Positions 13,759 through 16,539 of a DNA stretch of 16,539 nucleotides are shown here, in pieces (the first letter of the stretch is position 1; every line of letters starts with the position of its first letter). The notes below the pieces were generated by a model. It worked only from the letters and a program-made list of their open reading frames with translations, made no database searches and had not been told where the DNA came from. This stretch comes from DAOTZU01 sp034433995 (GTDB taxonomy: Bacteria > Chloroflexota > Anaerolineae > UBA1429). The position numbers and the translations under genes are program-made. The stretch covers positions 1 through 16,539 of the forward strand of contig DAOTZU010000050.1 of NCBI GenBank assembly GCA_034433995.1. The letters are read 5' to 3'.

Positions 13759-15795
13759 ATGGGTTTCCGCTTCAGCCACTGGCCACTCTTCATACACCGG
13801 CCGCGTTTAGGCGCGCTGCTCCGGGCCATCACGGCGCTCCTGGTGCTCTGGGGCAGCGCCGCCTGCGCCGTTCCCCAGAGTACCCCCACGGCCCCGCCCA
13901 CGGCGGCGCAGCGGCAGCCACCTGCGCAAGCCACGGTGCGCATCGTTACCACCCCCGTCGGCGCCTCCATCCTCTTGGATAGCGTGGATCGCGGCCAGAC
14001 GCCCCAAACCCTCACCTTGCCGGCGGGGCGCTACCGGCTGCGCCTGGAGAAGGCCGGTTACGCGCCCCAAGAGCTGGACCTGGTGGCCCAAGAGGGGCGA
14101 GAACTGTTAATCCACGAGGTTTTGCGCGATATTGTGCCCCCCAGCATCACCCTCGCGCCGCTGCCCCAGGAGGTGGCTCCGGAGGAGGGGCTCAAGATCG
14201 TGGCCCAGGCGGAGGATAACGCCCAAGTGGCCCATTTGGCCCTTTGGCTGGATGGCCGCCTCCTGCATGAGGTGAACCTTGCCTCCTTGCGCTACAATGT
14301 GGACACTCGGGCGCTGGCCCCCGGTGAGCATGAGGTGGTCATCCAAGCCCAGGACGATGCGGGCAACACGGCCCGTGTCGGCGGGCGCTTCACCGTGCGT
14401 GCCCCGACCCCGGCGCCCAGCGCCACGGCAACTTTGATTGCGACGCCCACCTCCACGCCCCGGCCTACGGCGACCATCACCCCCACCCCCCAACCCACGG
14501 CCACCCGCCCTTCCCCGGTGTCGGCCTCTTGGGGCGAGATCACCATCGCCACCTACGCTTACGAGCAGGCCCTCTACACCGATCCGGAGCGGGTTGGTCA
14601 CCCCTATCCCCTCCTGCGCCGCGAGGCGGTGGGCCCGCCGCGGCCGCGCACCTATCGCGTGTTGCGGCTGCGCAATGCTTATGTGGAACTGACCTTCCTG
14701 CCCGAGCTGGGCGGGCGCATCTATCAGTGTCGCTATTTACCCACAGGACAGGATCTGTTCTATAATAACCGCGTCATCAAGCCGAGCCATTGGGGGCCGG
14801 CGGACCAGGGCTGGTGGTTGGCCGTGGGTGGGATCGAGTTCTGTCTGCCTGTGGACGAGCACGGCTATAGCACCGCCGAACCTTGGGAGCCGGAGGTGCG
14901 GCACGGCGCGGATGGCAGCGCGACGGTGGTGTTGCGCTTCAGCGAGCGCAGCCGCCGCATCGAAGCCCAGGTGGAGGTTACCTTGCGCCCAGGGGAGGCG
15001 GGTTTTACCCTGCGTTCCACCTTGCATAACCCTGACCCCCAGACGAAATCTTGCCAGTATTGGATCAACGCCATGCTCTCACCCGGCGCGCCCAGCGTGC
15101 AGCCCAGCTTGCGCTTTTATTATCCCGCCGCAGAGGTGATCGTCCATAGCCGCGGCGATCCCGCCCTGCCCGATGCGCGCCAGGTGATGTCTTGGCCGGT
15201 GTATCAGGGCCGTGACCTGAGCCTTTACGCCAATTGGCGCGATTGGTTGGGCTTTTTCGCTCCCACCCTGCAGGCGCCCTTTACCGCCGTCTATGACGAG
15301 GCGGCCCAGCTCGGCCTGGTGCGGGTTTTTCCGCCGGAGGTGGCCAAGGGGGTCAAGCTGTTTGGCTTTGGCCTGGGTTTCGGCGATAGCGGCGCCTACA
15401 CCGATGACGGCTCGCAATACGTGGAGATGTGGGGCGGGCTGACGCCCACCTTCTGGGATTACGCCAACCTGCCCCCCCAGGCGACCGTCTCTTGGGAGGA
15501 GAGCTGGTACGTCCTGGCCCAGAGCGGCGGCCCCACCCTGGCCAACGCGGCGGCCAGCTTGCATGTGGCCCGGCGCGAGGACGCCATCGAGCTGACCATC
15601 GCCTCTCCACGGGAGAACCGGTGGACGGTTGTCGTTACCCAAGGGGACCGCACCTTGGCCCAGCAACCCATCGTCGTGGGGCCCACGCAGCCCTCTCGCC
15701 TGGTCATCGCCCTCGGCGCCGCGGGGTCCGCCCAAGGGGTGACGGTGCGCCTTGTGGATGCCGCCGGCCGCACAGCGCTTTCTTGGTCGGGATGA
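13759..15795 (+). CDS. PEGA/Ig-like/DUF5107 surface lipoprotein
   Basis: This 678-residue exported protein has four parts. Residues 1-36 are a signal peptide ending S-A-A-C, probably a lipobox although Ser at -3 is not typical. Residues about 58-121 are a PEGA domain (VGASILLD, then TPQTLTLPAGRYRLRLEKAGY). Residues about 124-213 look like an Ig-type domain (PPSITLAPLP through AQDDAGNTARVGGRF). A Thr/Pro-rich linker (about 215-253) leads to a domain of about 340 residues that resembles DUF5107, a galactose-mutarotase-like fold, with LPELGGRIY, NRVIKP and VGGIEFCLP. PEGA domains are thought to attach to surface layers, and the mutarotase-like fold often binds or processes sugars, so cell-surface carbohydrate handling is a guess. 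The ATG at 13759 is chosen over an upstream GTG at 13615 because that extension would cross the repeat and the promoter. The next gene follows after 14 nt. Confidence 0.87.
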   Translation: MGFRFSHWPLFIHRPRLGALLRAITALLVLWGSAACAVPQSTPTAPPTAAQRQPPAQATVRIVTTPVGASILLDSVDRGQTPQTLTLPAGRYRLRLEKAGYAPQELDLVAQEGRELLIHEVLRDIVPPSITLAPLPQEVAPEEGLKIVAQAEDNAQVAHLALWLDGRLLHEVNLASLRYNVDTRALAPGEHEVVIQAQDDAGNTARVGGRFTVRAPTPAPSATATLIATPTSTPRPTATITPTPQPTATRPSPVSASWGEITIATYAYEQALYTDPERVGHPYPLLRREAVGPPRPRTYRVLRLRNAYVELTFLPELGGRIYQCRYLPTGQDLFYNNRVIKPSHWGPADQGWWLAVGGIEFCLPVDEHGYSTAEPWEPEVRHGADGSATVVLRFSERSRRIEAQVEVTLRPGEAGFTLRSTLHNPDPQTKSCQYWINAMLSPGAPSVQPSLRFYYPAAEVIVHSRGDPALPDARQVMSWPVYQGRDLSLYANWRDWLGFFAPTLQAPFTAVYDEAAQLGLVRVFPPEVAKGVKLFGFGLGFGDSGAYTDDGSQYVEMWGGLTPTFWDYANLPPQATVSWEESWYVLAQSGGPTLANAAASLHVARREDAIELTIASPRENRWTVVVTQGDRTLAQQPIVVGPTQPSRLVIALGAAGSAQGVTVRLVDAAGRTALSWSG

Positions 15796-15809
15796 AAAGT
15801 GGAGCAAGG

Positions 15810-16539
15810 ATGATGAAATGCCCCGCTTGCGGTGAACGTATGTCTGCCCGCGAACACATTTGCCCCAAGTGTGGGCATCGCTTGGGCAACCCGTCCCGGG
15901 CAAAGATGCAAAACAAACCGTCGCCCAACGTTCCCTCTGCCGTTGAAGAGGGGCGGGGCTATGGGCTGACCCTGGCCGTGCTCATGGGGTTCCTGGTGGC
16001 CCTGGCGCTCTTGGTGTGCCTGGGCGTCGCGGGGTTTTACTATGGCCTGAAGGATCGGGCGCAAGCGGAGCGGCGGGCCGCCGTGGTGCACTATCAGCGC
16101 GGCCTCGCTCACCTGGAACAGGGGGAACAGGAGCTGGCCATCGCCGAGTTTGAGGTGGCCCTCCAACTGGATCCGCAGAACGTGGAGATCGCGGCCAAAC
16201 TCGCCGAGGCGCGCCGTCAGCGCACGCGGCCCTCACCCACGCCCCTCGCCACTCCGGGGGATGGGCGGCCGGGCCTCTTTGAGGTGTTGCAGAGCGTCCA
16301 TGCCCAAGGTGCTTGGGCCCAGGTTTTGGAGGTGGCCAACCGGCTCATCGCCCTGGATCCCGGCTATCGGCGCCAAGAGGTGGACCGGATGCGCTTCGAT
16401 GCATTCTACCAGAGCGGCCTGGAGGCGGCGCGCCAGGGCCGGATGACCGAGGCCATCCGCCTTTTCGACCAGGCTCTGGCCCTGCAGCCGGGGGACGAGA
16501 CCGTCCTCCGGGCCAGGCAGCTGGCCACCCGCTACGAGG
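15810..16539 (+). CDS. Zinc-ribbon, single-pass membrane TPR protein (3' end outside window)
   Basis: The frame is open from ATG 15810 (or the adjacent ATG at 15813) to the window edge, 243 codons. An N-terminal zinc ribbon is shown by Cys4, Cys7, Cys18 and Cys21 in CPACG and CPKCG. A basic/polar linker precedes one membrane helix at about residues 52-78, with the zinc ribbon predicted inside and the rest outside. TPR-like repeats follow: HYQRGLAHLEQGEQELAIAEF with a VALQLDPQN end, and later FYQSGLEAARQGRMTEAIRLF with ALALQPGDE. A Pro/Thr stretch (RPSPTPLATP) separates the first TPR unit from the others. The role is likely assembly or scaffolding of an envelope complex (inference). GGAG at 15801-15804 is the binding site, and 14 nt separate it from the DUF5107 gene, so the two are probably co-transcribed. 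Confidence 0.82.
   Translation, partial: MMKCPACGERMSAREHICPKCGHRLGNPSRAKMQNKPSPNVPSAVEEGRGYGLTLAVLMGFLVALALLVCLGVAGFYYGLKDRAQAERRAAVVHYQRGLAHLEQGEQELAIAEFEVALQLDPQNVEIAAKLAEARRQRTRPSPTPLATPGDGRPGLFEVLQSVHAQGAWAQVLEVANRLIALDPGYRRQEVDRMRFDAFYQSGLEAARQGRMTEAIRLFDQALALQPGDETVLRARQLATRYE

Overview
This GC-rich window looks like a chromosomal segment of a free-living bacterium, most likely a Chloroflexota member of the Anaerolineae/Caldilineae type. The evidence for that is inference: Thr/Pro 'TPTPT' linkers in surface lipoproteins, a two-component-regulator-propeller lipoprotein, a PEGA/DUF5107 lipoprotein, and a small helical protein of a kind I associate with that phylum. There are no phage, plasmid, rRNA, tRNA or CRISPR features. 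I count 13 protein genes; the first and last are cut by the window edges.

Layout. (1) Minus strand, 1-1974: a lipoprotein made of about 14 beta-propeller blades. (2) Divergent from it, plus strand, 2087-5093: an operon of an alpha/beta hydrolase, a beta-phosphoglucomutase-like HAD phosphatase and a GH4 alpha-galacturonidase (LplD type), probably for pectin-derived or other uronic-acid sugars. (3) Minus, 5083-6462: an unusual fusion of a Nif3/DUF34-like metal-binding domain to a GNAT acetyltransferase, overlapping the GH4 gene tail to tail. (4) Plus, 6757-7647: an EamA/DMT transporter, divergent from the fusion. (5) Plus, 7758-11814: a MarR regulator followed by two ABC half-exporters that together form an asymmetric heterodimeric exporter, with a palindromic candidate operator just below the promoter. 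(6) Plus, 12048-12962: a fumarylacetoacetate-hydrolase-family enzyme resembling sugar-acid dehydratases, ended by a strong terminator. (7) Minus, 13034-13450: a small helical protein of unknown function. (8) Plus, 13759-16539: a PEGA/Ig/DUF5107 lipoprotein followed by a zinc-ribbon/TPR membrane protein that runs off the edge.

Promoters are unusually legible. Eight sigma70-like promoters can be read, seven with exactly 17 bp between the boxes. Two of them, for the two lipoprotein genes, have the -10 box ending exactly 6 nt before the start codon and no ribosome binding site, which predicts leaderless mRNAs.

A multi-hairpin repeat occurs twice in inverted orientation (11853-11935 and 13638-13686), flanking the FAH-family gene and the small helical gene. 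It looks like a dispersed REP/MITE-like element. No single undescribed system is obvious. The most interesting leads are the Nif3-GNAT fusion, the leaderless lipoprotein genes, the hairpin repeat family and the MarR operator/heterodimeric ABC unit.
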